NCBI GenBank assembly: GCA_920105625.2
Contig: OV050030.1
Location: forward strand, 350,982,925-351,046,924
Length of the DNA stretch: 64,000 nt
Direction: 5' to 3'
DNA from: Clusia tigrina
Taxonomy: Eukaryota > Arthropoda > Insecta > Diptera > Clusiidae
Position 1 is the first letter of the stretch, and each line of letters begins with the position of its first letter. The position numbers and the translations under genes are program-made. The notes beneath the pieces were generated by a model. It had not been told where the DNA came from and did not search any database. It worked only from the letters and a program-made list of their open reading frames with translations. Below, one piece after another: positions 34,513 to 45,299 of the stretch.

Positions 34513-34529
34513 TGCACCATTTATGTTGG

Positions 34530-34900
34530 GTGTTGGGGCGGTATGTGGTTGTCGCCTATATTTTACGCTGCAAGGACATTTACTGGGCGCTTGTTAGCAG
34601 CCTGTGTCAACTGATTTTTGTTCTAACCGCGCAAGTTGAAACGCGCTCAATTTTATATGCTAGAAAACTTTCTTTATTGGTAAAACACCTGCTTATATAC
34701 TATTTACATTTACATCATTGTTTCTTAATGTTCTACTTCGTTATTTCTAATTGCCCTATATTGTTATTTGTAATTGCCCTACTCTTTGGTTTGTGCTTTC
34801 AGCAATTGTCCGCCAATGCAATGATCGAGTTTCTCACTTTTGGGAAAGTGCTGATCAGTCAGTAGTGAAAGTTCATTCCAGTTCAATTGCCAATGCGCGC
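34530..34900 (-). repeat. 5' LTR of Gypsy copy 2, with promoter-like signals
   Basis: On the - strand this segment contains GTATATAAGCAGG (a TATA-box candidate, about 34690) and CAATAAAGAAAG (a poly(A)-signal candidate, about 34672). It ends CCCAACATAAATGGTGCAGGCAGT near 34512-34535, resembling the CCCCAACATTTTGGCGCAGCCGGT LTR/primer junction of copy 1. The 5' limit is uncertain and the primer site is degenerate. Confidence 0.5.
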
Positions 34901-35003
34901 ACCTAAAAGCATGCAATCTACTTTTACTTAGTGGTAACATTTTCATTACATTATACGTGCGCCTTAGGGCTATGCACGTTTATTATTTTATTAATAATAA
35001 AAT

Positions 35004-35050
35004 CTAAGAGCTACTTGGGTTTAGCGGATATTGTGAGTTTGACTCTCAAC
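35004..35050. repeat. 47-bp direct repeat, right copy
   Basis: It pairs with 28099-28145 (three mismatches). On the left it follows an AT-rich TTATTAATAATAAAAT; on the right it adjoins the endonuclease motif HSLWGST of an LOA-like fragment. Confidence 0.7.
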
Positions 35051-35471
35051 AGAGTGCTTCCCCACAAGGAGTGCCTCGCATTGGAATTGCACCGTATCAG
35101 CACTGGAACGCTCTCGTCAACCACCACATTTGTAGCTTCTGCATGGGGGGAGAGGGCAGGTCTATCGTGCACCATTCTTAGCATCTTCTAACCCAACCAC
35201 CCTGGCGTGACTGGTGCTGTTATGAGATATGTGTTAAAGTGTCATTTCGCAACTATAGACGCCCTAGACTTACCCTCCGTTCTTTTATCGAACACATTAT
35301 TATGGCTCTTTTATGATGGCGATGTTCGCACCCTCCTCCGATAGGTGGACGGCAGTTATGTCCGTTCCCTACTGAACTACCTCCATGCCGGTTTTTCGCT
35401 TGGGGTGGTTCAGCGTCGTCTAACAACTTTTGGGCATCTGCGCCCTGTTCCTCCTCTTCCAAGTTTGTCAT
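35051..35471 (-). pseudogene. LOA-like endonuclease fragment b
   Basis: On the - strand at about 35150-35051 the frame reads VPVLIRCNSNARHSLWGST. It corresponds to the D-x-N-A-H-H-x-x-W-G-S motif of APE endonucleases (CDANAHHTVWGST in the element at 45.6 kb), with Asp changed to Asn. The upstream frame (35471-35253) is Glu- and Arg-rich with no known domain. Fragment a (27.56-28.1 kb) may be the other half of the same element. Confidence 0.55.
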
Positions 35472-35499
35472 TCTTAGTTTCTTTGTTTTTTTCCGTATT

Positions 35500-37345
35500 C
35501 ATGTATACACTTTTTCACTTTGTCCGAGGCTGGTTTTTTGACCAGCCCAACTATGCAGGCTGTGCGTTCCACTGGAGAGTTAGAACGTCGACCTAGTCAA
35601 AAGAAGTTGAGCTGGAATTATTTTGTCCAGCATGAGGTTGAAAAAGTCGCACGACAGGGGGTCACTTGCACTGACATGTGGTTTGGTGTCGAATGGTGCG
35701 CGGTGTCGGTCAGTGTAATTTTCCACATTCGAAAGAACTTTACAGGGATTCCAAACCCTGACATTTAGGCATACAGGTGAATCCTGATGTTGAAAGCGGC
35801 TTTATAATTGACGATTGAGTGGCGGGAGTCGATGTGATTTTCCCTGGCCTTTTCCAGGATGTGACATAGTTTGAATATCTTGTCCAATTGCCTGAAGCCA
35901 CACTGATAGGGTCTATCAGCTAGTTGACGATGGGCTTCAATCTTTTACATAAAAGGCTCCATAGAACCTTATATGCGATATTAAAAAGGCTCATCCCATT
36001 ATAATTGTAACAAATTACAGAATATGTTTTCATCCGACTATATTCCGCATAAAAACTCAAAAATGCGTTTTGTGATCAGTAGCATCGTGACACTACAATC
36101 AATCCTACAATCAATTTCTCTGGCGATGGTGAATGGTGTAATATTTTGCAAATCTAGGAGGACTTAAACAAAGGAGGACGGAAAATAAGCATATTTTTGT
36201 CAACTTTACGTTCTGACAAAACATTTAGATTGTTCATAATTTTAGGTATATCACCGCACAAGTATCATTCTTGTGATGAAGTTGACAACGAATTGCAGAC
36301 TTTTCGGACAATCATACATAAAACGAGAGTAGCTTTTTGTCAAAACGTAATTTAAAACTGATTAAAACTTTGCAGGTTTCATGTTACTTAACCAAACTTC
36401 AAAACAGTGCCCCAGGTATATTTCACCCATTTGTAAAAAATAATGCTTCTAGGCAAAGAGCATATTTTATTTTTCGAATCAGTACTGGGAATGTATCAGC
36501 TTATCCCCTACGTGGTGACAACATGGAATGTGCTAGAATTTGTAAGTTAGAGTCTATGGGAAATATAGCAGGTTCAGCTATCCATTGTGATTGCAGCTTC
36601 TCGACATCCAGCTTTCTCTGTATGCATATACCCTACGCTTTTTGCTGAACAGAGGCGTATTTTGGCTGCAACCAAGTGCTGGTCCGAGTAGACGTTTGTG
36701 CCACGTATCTTGCGCACGTCTAGTACACTGGAATCGTACCCTCTGTTGATGAAAACAAGATCAATTTGGTTTGTGGTATTTTGATCAAGAGACAGCTAAC
36801 TGGCGTTATGAATATCGAGATGCTGGAATCTGGTACTACTAACTGCAATGTTCCTAGCTAAGGGGAAGTCGATCAGTCTCATACCGTTGTCGGTGGTTTC
36901 GTCGTGGAGTCTGAATTTCCCGATCTTGTGGCCAAAGACATTCTCCTTGCTCACCGTTGCATCAAAGCCGCCTAGCTTAATTTTTACATCATGGCGTAAT
37001 AAGATCATAGAAATCTTGTTTGGTCGATTCGTCTTTCTCATCCGTCGGGTTCGTGGAACCAAAAATCCAACACCAAGCTCGTGTCTCTTCTCATTACAAC
37101 GGAATTATATATCGCAGGATGCTCTTTTGGAGCACCCCTATACCGTCCATCACATTTTCTTGATAGCGGTGACGTCAGCTCGATATTTTCCAAGGACATC
37201 TTCCAGCTGGGTAGGGGCAACTTCCCGGTATAGGGGCGGACATTTCAGGTGCATATCAAATAAATAATTGTCTTTTCGCCGCTTGCGGTGGTCGTCAACA
37301 TTTGGGGGGATTCTTATCCGAAGAATCATATTTTCCATCCCTGGA
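35500..37345 (-). mobile_element. RTE-like non-LTR retrotransposon remnant
   Basis: On the - strand an APE-type endonuclease (37340-36650) is followed by a poorly conserved stretch. After it comes an RT with RPYQCGFR, HILEKARENHIDSRHS (about 35900-35790) and PLSCDFFNLMLDKII (about 35650-35600). Wording such as QCGFR...HILEK...IDSRHS and DPLSCDFFN is typical of RTE-type elements annotated in insects as craniofacial-development-protein-2-like. Clade assignment is from memory and moderate. No palm active site remains. Confidence 0.65.
36650..37340 (-). pseudogene. APE-type endonuclease of the RTE-like remnant
   Basis: On the - strand: PTQLEDVLGKYRADVTAIKKM (normally Q-E at this site), CDIQFRCNEKRHELGVGFLV, LGGFDATVSKENVFG, DNGMRLIDFPLARN. 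Then STRFQHLDIHNAS, NQIDLVFINRGY and YSDQHLVAAKIRL follow, the last carrying the SDH motif with His changed to Gln. It nicks target DNA to prime reverse transcription. Stops occur at about 37035 and 36795, and the catalytic replacements make it inactive. Confidence 0.75.
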
Positions 37346-37394
37346 ATATTTTAACGTTAACGTCCTTCACCCATACCCCCTCTTTCCTTTCCTA

Positions 37395-37830
37395 TTTCTA
37401 CATAATTTCATGTTAATTTTAATTCCAGCTTGTTATCTGTACGCAAGGTTTTATTCTTACAGGCAGATTCGCGTTCAGCTTGCAATTTTAAATGTTTAAA
37501 TTTTTCCGAAAGCTTCGTTTTTGTTTTCATCGTATATACTCGTACGTAGATGTTTCTTGATTTATCATCAATGAATGTTATGAAGTAGCTCGCTCCACCA
37601 ACTGATCCTACCCTGAAGGGACCATAGATGTCCGAATGGACTAACTCAAAATTATCCGAATTATATTGAGTTTGTCTTGGTAGTGTATGAATTTTGCTGA
37701 TCATATATGTCTTGCAGCTCTTACAATTGTCGGTGGTAGTATGCATGCCGCTTACCTTACACCTCTTACACAACTCGCATAAACTTTTATAGTTGAGTTG
37801 GTCGAACTTGTTGTGGAATAGTACATTCAT
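37395..37830 (-). pseudogene. Copia integrase N-terminal part
   Basis: On the - strand: HNKFDQLNYKSLCELCKRC (the gag-pre-integrase H...), NCKSCKTYMISK (zinc ligands), NFELVHSDIYGPFRVGSVGG with the first catalytic Asp, YFITFIDDKSRNIYVRVYTM, and LRTDNKLELKL, which corresponds to the second Asp (usually RTDNGGE). The catalytic Glu and everything after are missing at the junction with the RTE-like remnant. Confidence 0.82.
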
Positions 37831-37904
37831 GTTGTGTCACTTGATTTCTATACCACAAACAAGTTGCTTTGTTCCTACGCCTGTAACACAACTTCTCCAT
37901 TTTA

Positions 37905-38894
37905 TTAATGAACAACTGCTTTATGCGTTTCGAACTTGTCTGACAGACCTCTGTCTACCACTTTGCTGACTGACATAAAATGTTGCTGAAACTTAGGTGA
38001 ATACTGTACATTTTCGAAATGAACATGTACATAACCTTTTTCTCTCGCTGTTTTGTATTTGTTGCCTGCTAATGTACTTATTGTGCTCTTCAAACCGTTC
38101 GAACCTGCTTTAGTCATTGCATATGTGTGACGCAGTATCGCTGTCCATATACCACACACATTTCTTACCACGCTGCTTGCCGCTACCAGCTTCGTCATAG
38201 CTTCCTCTCTCGGTGTTCTCTGCTCAATTTTCTTCTGATTGTATCTGGTGTTGAAACCGCCGCAGTTATAACATTTGCCTTTGAACGCATATTTTTTGTT
38301 GCTCATCTTCTTCGGCGTCCGTACATTGAATCCTTGTTGTTGTTCACCGTATGCTTTCTCGCCATTTATTACTTTTTGGCTGTCGGCTCCTTCGATAATT
38401 TTTTGCTTCAAGAAACATAAGTTTGGTAGATTATCTCGTGTTTCCATTGCTACAACAAACTTGTCAAAGTCTTTAGAATAATTACTCAGTAGCATGATCA
38501 CTAACATTTCCTCGTTGGTGCAAGTTTTTCAGATATCTGTGCGAATTTATTTAAGTGCATGGTCACGTGACCATACTCATACATATGTAGATTTAATAAC
38601 CGTTTGTAGAGGCGCATCTTTTGAATTCGTCCTCTTGGTTGATAAGTAGCTCCCAGTTTTTCCATGCTTCTGCTGATGTTTTGGCATTCATTATGTATCC
38701 CAACTGGGTTGGCTTCATACCCAGTATTATAAATTCCAAAGATTTCTCGTCAACCAAATTCCATTTTTGGATTCCTTCACCGATTCTTCCTAATGTCAAC
38801 TTGACAAAAACCACTGTGAATTAGCAGGCTGCGCATTTATCTACACCAGCTGTCATATTGGGTTCACCTAGCTTTTCAATTTGGAAGCTGTTCA
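37905..38894 (-). pseudogene. gag: Copia gag and protease
   Basis: Gag starts at about 38894 (MNSFQIEKLGEPNMTAG) and, after a stop, continues IQKWNLVDEKSLEFIILGM, NAKTSAEAWKNWELL. The 38507-37905 frame continues with FDKFVVAMETRDNLPNL, a half zinc knuckle CYNCGGFN whose His-Cys half is lost, and the protease tail VHFENVQYSPKFQQHFMSVS. The active site appears as YMDSDTASHIC in a shifted frame near 38140 (DSG changed to DSD). Gag forms the particle; the protease processes it. Confidence 0.75.
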
Positions 38895-38944
38895 TTTCAT
38901 ATACAATTATATAAATTATTCACAAAATTAAATTAAAATAATTT

Positions 38945-38985
38945 GCTGTCGGGTCACGCTTCCAGGCCCATAAACTGTTGCTTTG
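38945..38985 (-). other. Copia-type primer site (internal tRNA-iMet match)
   Basis: On the - strand the sequence AGTTTATGGGCCTGGAAGCG lies upstream of gag. Drosophila copia primes with a fragment of initiator methionine tRNA and has a GGTTATGGGCCCAGTCC-type site; this one shares the TTATGGGCC core. Confidence 0.45.
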
Positions 38986-39000
38986 AATATATATTCGTAT

Positions 39001-39839
39001 ATTAAGTTTAACAATTTTTTTATATGATGAAACTAAAGATGTGTGCGCTCTATTACAAGTTATGAGAAGGAATCAAAAATAAGAAAAAGATAGCTCAGCA
39101 CTTAACTAGTGCAACAGACACGTTGTTAAAGCAAAAGGATGTTCTCATTAAATTTCAACACTTTTAACTAAATAATTAACCCATCAAATTATTATTGTTA
39201 ATTAGTAAGTCAAAATACGTATGCTTGCCTAGCATTGAATTGTCGTATGATAATTTTTTATATCAAATCTGTGCTAACTTTCCAACTTTCTATTTTTGTT
39301 CATTGTATGGTTACATAATTCCTAAAAAATTATTATTGGACTATAATTATTTGGTTACCACGCATTATATGTAGCCTAACCTCTTATTTGAAATTTCATA
39401 ATATGGTCTTCTTCCATAAGCTAATATACCAAACATCCACAGAACCTTTAAAATAAGATATGTTTTGTGTACAGTCGATCGAACTTTACCATTTCCTAAA
39501 TGCCTCACATCTTCTAGGATGTTCTTTGTCAGTGTTCTTAAACTTTGGAAGTCACTACCAAATGGTATTAAGTCTAAAACATATCAAAGATGCTTCGAAT
39601 CAGCAGTATTTCACCGATGCAATAATTAAATATCATTTTTCTTCTAAAGTTTTTTATTCTTCTTTCTTTTTTTGTCCTTTTCTTATTATATTTTTTTTAA
39701 ATTAAATTAATTAGATTACTTAAATTTTGTGAGATATTATATAATTTATGTATAGCGTGATGTAACTAAATGACCAAGTTTTAATTAACATATTTGATAT
39801 AAAGATAACCTCTGTTAACTACAAAAGCTACAGCTCCAA
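39001..39839. other. AT-rich spacer
   Basis: It may contain the Copia LTR at its left end. An 81-codon + frame at 39460-39705 has no recognisable domain. No gene is supported. Confidence 0.45.
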
Positions 39840-40745
39840 TTAGCTTCCCAAAAGTAAATTTTTTCTCAAAAGGTCACACCTAAGTCGCTCATATGATCAA
39901 CGGATAACAATGGTTGATTAACAATGAAGTAAGCATGAGCAGAGTGGATTGATCTGGAAAAACACATATATTTGTATTTCTTGTAGTTCAGTTCCATGCA
40001 ATTTAAATTGCACAAGTCACCACGGACATTTAATTCTTCTTGAAGCAACTGCAATTAATTTGGGTTGTTTTCGTACCCTAAGGATAGCTAGCTATTACAA
40101 GGAAAGAAAACTCTCGCGAAGTAATCGTAAAGACAAGCTCAAAACAACACTGCTTAAGAAAAAAAAAGGGATTAAGATAATGGCGGGTTCTATAGAGAAA
40201 GGGTAATCGGCCATTTTATCTTCTCCAGTACAGTAGTTTGACCTAAAATAATTAGCGAAAAAATTACAGATACCCAAATCTTCACTGGAGACATCGTCAT
40301 TATACTTCATCGAAGACGGAAGCAATCTAGTCTTCAGTTTTGAATTAACAAAGTTGCAGAATAATTTAGGGTCAACTGGTAAGATTAATTTAAGTTTAAT
40401 TTAACTTTAGACAAATAGGTATTGTAAGCGGACTTGAAAAGATTTTAGTACTTATATCTAATGGATATGTTGGACCTAAAATCGAATATATTCGCTGAAA
40501 ACTTGCATCTACGATAATATTTAACTCCTAAGTAACGTAGACTGGGAATCCTATCACTAAACCAAATTGTGCAGAAAGAAACAGGCCCCAGATATTTAGG
40601 AATACATTTTTCGAAAGTCCGGCTAAGCAAAACCACTGCCCTCTTAATCCGGCATGTTGACTGAAATCAGCCTGCATTTGATCAAAAAATACGACAGTTA
40701 AATGATCTACAAAACTTGCAAAAGGAAACACCAAAGGATGAAGAG
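39840..40745 (-). pseudogene. CR1/Jockey-group retrotransposon fragment
   Basis: On the - strand: linker segment LPVDPKLFCNFVNSK, LLPSSMKYNDDVSSEDLGIC and FFANYFRSNYC at about 40390-40220 (the ...W.FVN.K......LPS.M.Y pattern before RT). Then, after an internal deletion, RT segment 40054-39866 reads LNCMELNYKKYKYMCFSRS and VDHMSDLGVTF, the region just after the palm. Endonuclease and RT palm are missing. The upstream frame at 40734-40528 (FVDHLTVVFFDQMQADF) is unassigned. Confidence 0.6.
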
Positions 40746-40859
40746 AGGTTCTACCATGAACAGCAGATCAAGAAGTCTACCCATCTCTAGTCTAGTCTCC
40801 TTCCTGATAAGCAGTCACCTTGTCGTGATTTGAAAGCTTAAGTGATTGCAGTGACGCAA

Positions 40860-41720
40860 TGGGTTGTCATGGCGGAGTTTAGGCTCTTATGGTATTATCC
40901 TAGCCAGACTGACTGCTTTGGAGTAATCCAACTAAGAGCTGTCTCCCTCATAATCCAGGATGTTGTTGGCTTCGTGCCTGTTGGATGTTTGCTTTGGAGC
41001 CAAGAGGTAAGTTAGGCTGTATTCTAACGGACCTTCCGTTCCTGTTACCGGGCCGCCTAATATGGTAACGGTGGCTTTCTGTGGTACTGGGCACTGCCAC
41101 AGTACACCAACCCCTTCCTTTTTCCATTATTTTCGTATGTTAGCTTTATACATAGAGCGGGCGGCGGTGCGGAACTGTATGCCACAAAACACAAAGAAAA
41201 CACAGATGTGCGGTCTACAGTGATGCTACGAATAGTGCAGATCTACATCCATTACTCGAAGGGTGTGTCTACCAGTCTTTGCAAGACGAAACTGAAGTTG
41301 TCTTGATCCAAGAACCGTGGACACACGGGGACTTTGTTTGAGGTCTTAGGACTAACACTTATAGCTTTCTGTATACCGTAGGTGAAGGAAGACCTAGGTG
41401 TTGCTCCCTCATAAAGAAATATATTACTTAATTAGTTCTCCCCAATTACAGAAAACAACGATTTGACGTCCACTACTATTGCACGCGGTGAGTCATTATT
41501 TGAGTACCTCCTTGTGTATAACAAGGCATCAGAGCCCACATTTATTACTGCTAATTGGCAGGAGGTCCTTGACATAACCCTTGTCTCTGATTCTATTTTT
41601 GACCGGATGTCAGATTGGAGACTTCTAGAGGGAAACTATTTTTCTAGTGACCCTAACAAGGGGGATGGATCTTGGACCTCAAGTAGCAATGAGACTCTAG
41701 ACTATTTTCTATAGACCTAC
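40860..41720 (+). pseudogene. LOA/Jockey-type endonuclease fragment (+ strand)
   Basis: On the + strand: LQDETEVVLIQEPWTHGDF (about 41275-41340, the Q-E-P-W motif of APE nucleases). After frame changes ARGESLFEYLLVYNKASEPTFI and EVLDITLVSDSIFDRMSDWRL follow (41463-41714), matching ARGESLLDFI, NEPTF and EVLDLTL in the opposite-strand element at 45.5 kb. The D-x-N-A-H-H segment is deleted between them. No RT follows. It is related to but distinct from the LOA-like element downstream. Confidence 0.68.
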
Positions 41721-42990
41721 ATTCCTGATTACTGGAGCACCAATGCATAGGGAACGAGGTCCAGCGTCAGTTATCGTCAGATAAATTTGGGTACATGTGT
41801 TCAGGTATGTGCTGTGGACTAGTAGCTGGTGAAAGTTGGGCCTATCACTTCCACGTGGTGACAGCCGGTAACAATTCTGTTCCGGGTGACGGTTGTGAAA
41901 TGTTAATTTTAATAGGGCATGCAAGTTATCCGATGTGCAATTGGCTAATATAGACCAGCCGAAATCACTTGGGTGTCCACCTTCAAGATTCAAGGTGTGG
42001 AATTGCCGCAGTGATTCAACTAGCTATGCCGATGGGGAGCACATGCTCACTGCCAGGGTGACGCATATCGAAAAGCTAGTTTGATGAATGGCAAGAAAGA
42101 GTCGACCCCCCTAATTGACGGTGTTTCGCTACTTCCGTGCCGGTTTGCAGCCAGAGTGTAATACGGTGCTGTATTTGGACGGAGTCTTTTGGATACTGTG
42201 TCACTTTCAAGAGTATATTTACCTTCTCATGGCATATGGTGTCTGTCATGATCAACCACCCAGTCTCTATAGAAAATAATGTATATGGAAAGAAATAATT
42301 TTATAAAAAACCTAAATCTGCGGGGATTAACCGCCACTGAACTCGCAGACCGAATGAAGCATGATCTATGTGATGATGATCCTGGCAGCAGGAGCAATTT
42401 GGATTTCCAGCTGCAGCAGCACCATCTACGCAACACCGCGGACGACCGTGGCTGCAGTAAAGATAATTAGTGCAACAGCACAAGCTACAGGAGCTGAATT
42501 GTACGGGGGGAAAACCACTAAAGTAACTCATTCAACCACCACACATGAAGTAGAAGCATCTATAAGCAGCAAGACATGGCGTCCTAAACTGGACCGTATA
42601 CCAGAGAGCAATGCACAGGATGCGGGAAGAACTGCAGAGGGGAGAGGAAGACCTCGAGACCATGAGATCGATGACCCTCTGAACAAAGGACTCAGTGGGG
42701 CTGCAGGTGGTACTTGTGGTAGCTAGAAAAAGGCCTAGTACCAAAGGTAGCTAGGAAGTAGGCCAACGAGCACAGGAAAAATCCAGCTGAAGCAGCCCCA
42801 TTGAACAAACAAACTGGCAGGAGAAGCAGCCAGGCAGTAACACCACCACAGCTTGTAGAAATCTAGAGGCCGAAAGCTACGGACAAGTCTGACTATATCA
42901 TAAGAACATACTGCCTAGGTGGTCTTGCTACCGCTGAGCAAGTGCATAGAATAGGTTCTGCTGTTTCCTACTCCCCTTGACAGAGTCGGC
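41721..42990. other. unassigned region with two overlapping + frames
   Basis: Frames at 42279-42470 (MYMERNNFIKNLNLRGLTAT...) and 42361-42726 overlap in different phases. The first has a leucine-rich start that could be a gag N-terminus, but I cannot support a family. GC content rises at 42.4-42.9 kb. No known domain is seen elsewhere in the region. Confidence 0.3.
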
Positions 42991-43184
42991 AGGATAGTAT
43001 TCTACCACGCCTATTTTTTTCAGATGCTAATTTAGTCTACAATGTGTTATTAAAAGTTCAGTATAGAGATTAATGTCATTTCTGCTGAGGTTTAAAGTAG
43101 CATCTACCCTGACTTGTTCATGGTCTATGAGTAGACAGGACTGCCGCATGCCTTTTTGGGCTCTCCAGTAGTTCAGCAGACTTT

Positions 43185-43575
43185 GTTTTTCCTATTCGCA
43201 CAACACGTTATTTATGAAGCTGCGGTTTACCCAACAGAAGGGTTCTGGACCTATTAAGGCAGTGCCTGCGCCCCTTTTTGCCAAAGAGCCCGCCATTTCG
43301 TTGCCTTCATGTCCCTCATGTCCCGGTACCCACATTCGCATCTTGTCCATCGGTCCATCTTGTCGAATACCTTGAGGCATGGAGAATTCCAGACAGTGTC
43401 CAGAATTTTTGACTGCCCCGTTAGGTTTCCTTCTTTAATATGGGCTAGATTAGGCAGCTTTAGGGCCGCGCTGGCTGCCATCCTCTTAACTGCAAGGTGT
43501 AGAGGAGTCAGTCCAGTGATCATTCCTAAAGCTAGTGTGGGCCACGTTCTCATTGCTGCTGTCACACTCAAAAAG
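43185..43575 (-). pseudogene. LOA-like RNase H domain
   Basis: On the - strand: LALGMITGLTPLHLAVKRMA (RT/RNase H connection), HIKEGNLTGQSKILDTVWN, and MWVPGHEGHEGNEMAGSLAKRGA, the C-terminal RNase H motif with the conserved His and the final Asp position changed to Gly (A-D in active enzymes, AG here). GPEPFC follows. The first Asp-Gly motif expected upstream is not visible, so the domain is partial. Confidence 0.72.
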
Positions 43576-43749
43576 ACTATACGGTGAATCCTATTAAGGG
43601 GCTTTGCTTGATTTATTTTTGGTCACCATACCAAAGAAGCAAATGTGATCATTAGTACTATTATTCTTTTATATGACCACGCTATTATTTTTGGACCGTA
43701 GTCTCCATGTTTTACCGTACAGCCTCTCGCAGACATAGGTTTCTCTAAA

Positions 43750-45165
43750 GGCTTTACTAGATATGTATGATAAATGGTTTTTCCAAGTTAGAGTTTTGTC
43801 TAGGATTACTCCCAGATATTTCATTTCGTAGGACATTGTTAAGTTCGTGGTCCCTTAACTTATGATCCCCAGATTCAGTTTCCTTCTTCTGGTGCAGGGT
43901 ACCACGTTTGGCTTGTTCGGATTTATCGATAGTCCTTTCTCCTGACACCAGTTTTGCGTGATGTCAAGAATTAATTGCTCGCGATCTGTTATGGTAGAGT
44001 CAAACTTGCCTCTGACTATAATTGCCAAATTATCCGCAAAGCCCTGAACTTCGTATCCGATGCCATTGACAGTTTGTAAGAGCACGTCGATAAGCAATAA
44101 CCATAGGAGTGGGGATAGGACGCCCCCTGGGGACATCCTTTAGTTAACCTGACAATTAACCTTTCTGTCCCAGTTTCAAAGATTATTGATCTGTTTTTCA
44201 GCATATTGAGAACCCATGTTGTGATCAGTCTTTGTATACCTTCCCTGTTCATCCCATCCTCAATTAATCTGAAAACAGCATTGTCAAAAGCCCCTGTAAG
44301 TTCAACCGATGTACAGAGAGCTATTTCTTTACCTTCAAACGCCTTTTCAATTTCACTCGTTAAAATTATGGTTGCCTCAGTCGATTTGCCTGATTGGTAA
44401 GCATGTTCAATATGAAGAGGCGAGTCTTTAAGATAAGTTTCCCTGATATATTCATCCAGAATTTTTTCCATAACTTTTAGCACGAATGAAGTTAGGCTAA
44501 TGGACCGATAGGCTTTTGGCGTGTGGTCTGCCTATTACATGCTTTCGATATGAAAGCCACCCTAGACGTCGTCCAAGGTTTAGGCACTATACGTAATTCC
44601 AGGCTTATCCTGAAAATGTTTGTTAACGTAGGTGCCAATACATCAACACCTTGCCGAAGTAGGCACGGTTGTATATTATCGACACCTGGGGATTTGAATA
44701 GTCTAAAAGTGGAGATAGCCCATTTGGTTTTGTTGAATGTAAAGATTCTGCGAGCCAGTGAGAGTTCCCTCCGTGTGGGCATCAAGAAACGAGTATTCTC
44801 GATGATTTCACTATCTTCTCCAATAGTGGCACAGCCTGGAAAGTGAGTGTCCAACAAAAGCTGTCCCGTCTCTTCCAGGCGTAAAATTTCCGTCTGCATT
44901 CTTGACTGTAGAAAGGCCATTAAGTGATTGAGTGATTTCTGGAGTCGGGTAGCTGCTGGGAGATTTTCAATCTCCTCATAGTACTTTTTCCATGAGTCTC
45001 TCTTAGATCTACTCAACTCATTATTATAGGCCGTTAAGGTACTTGTAAAGGATGCCCAGTCACCATTAGAATTGGCTATATTATAGAGTTGACGGGCTTT
45101 TTTGCGCAAAATATTTAGGTCCCCATTCCACCAGGGTAAGTTCCTAGAACGTTCCTTCACAACAA
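43750..45165 (-). pseudogene. LOA-like reverse transcriptase
   Basis: On the - strand: linker RNLPWWNGDLNILRKKARQL (45160), THFPGCATIGEDSEI, FKSPGVDNIQPCLL. Then VMEKILDEYIRETYL, HAYQSGKSTEATI, CTSVELTGAFDN (usual D-x-x-GAFDN), KGCPQGASYP, GVLSPLLWLLLID, and the active site VQGFADNLAIIV at about 44015-44040, where the second catalytic Asp is Asn. At least three frame changes occur. Downstream LSINPNKPNVVPCTRRRK is the post-palm segment. Confidence 0.8.
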
Positions 45166-45299
45166 GATTGAAACTATTTTCAAAAGCCTCAATTATTATA
45201 TTGTTTACTTTGTTAACTTCAAGATATAGTTCCTGAGAGTTACTTATTTTTTCACTAAGGCACGCAATATTTTCCTCTAAGTAAAAGTTAAATATCGAC

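Larger units (their letters stand above)
29901..34900 (-). mobile_element. Ty3/Gypsy LTR retrotransposon, copy 2
   Basis: This is the same family as copy 1, inverted. On the - strand: LTR (about 34.9-34.53 kb), degenerate primer site, leader (to 33.75 kb), gag (33.74-32.6 kb), RNase H (32.59-32.1 kb), integrase (31.9-31.2 kb) and 3' region (to about 29.9 kb). Protease and most of RT are deleted at about 32.59 kb. It lies between the two 47-bp repeats at 28099 and 35004. Confidence 0.82.
37346..39000 (-). mobile_element. Ty1/Copia retrotransposon, 5' part
   Basis: On the - strand: a Copia-type primer site at about 38980-38950, gag from about 38894, protease and gag-pre-integrase, and integrase to about 37395, where the element breaks off before the reverse transcriptase. 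No LTR was delimited; it should lie to the right of 38980. Confidence 0.78.

Noticed and set aside
34404..34865. 153-codon + frame rich in Leu, Phe, Cys that looks like a membrane protein
   Set aside because: It is antisense to the LTR and leader of Gypsy copy 2, which carries TATA and AATAAA signals on the other strand; hydrophobicity comes from T-rich composition.
42361..42726. 121-codon + frame
   Set aside because: Overlaps another open frame in a different phase, no recognised domain; kept only as an unassigned region.
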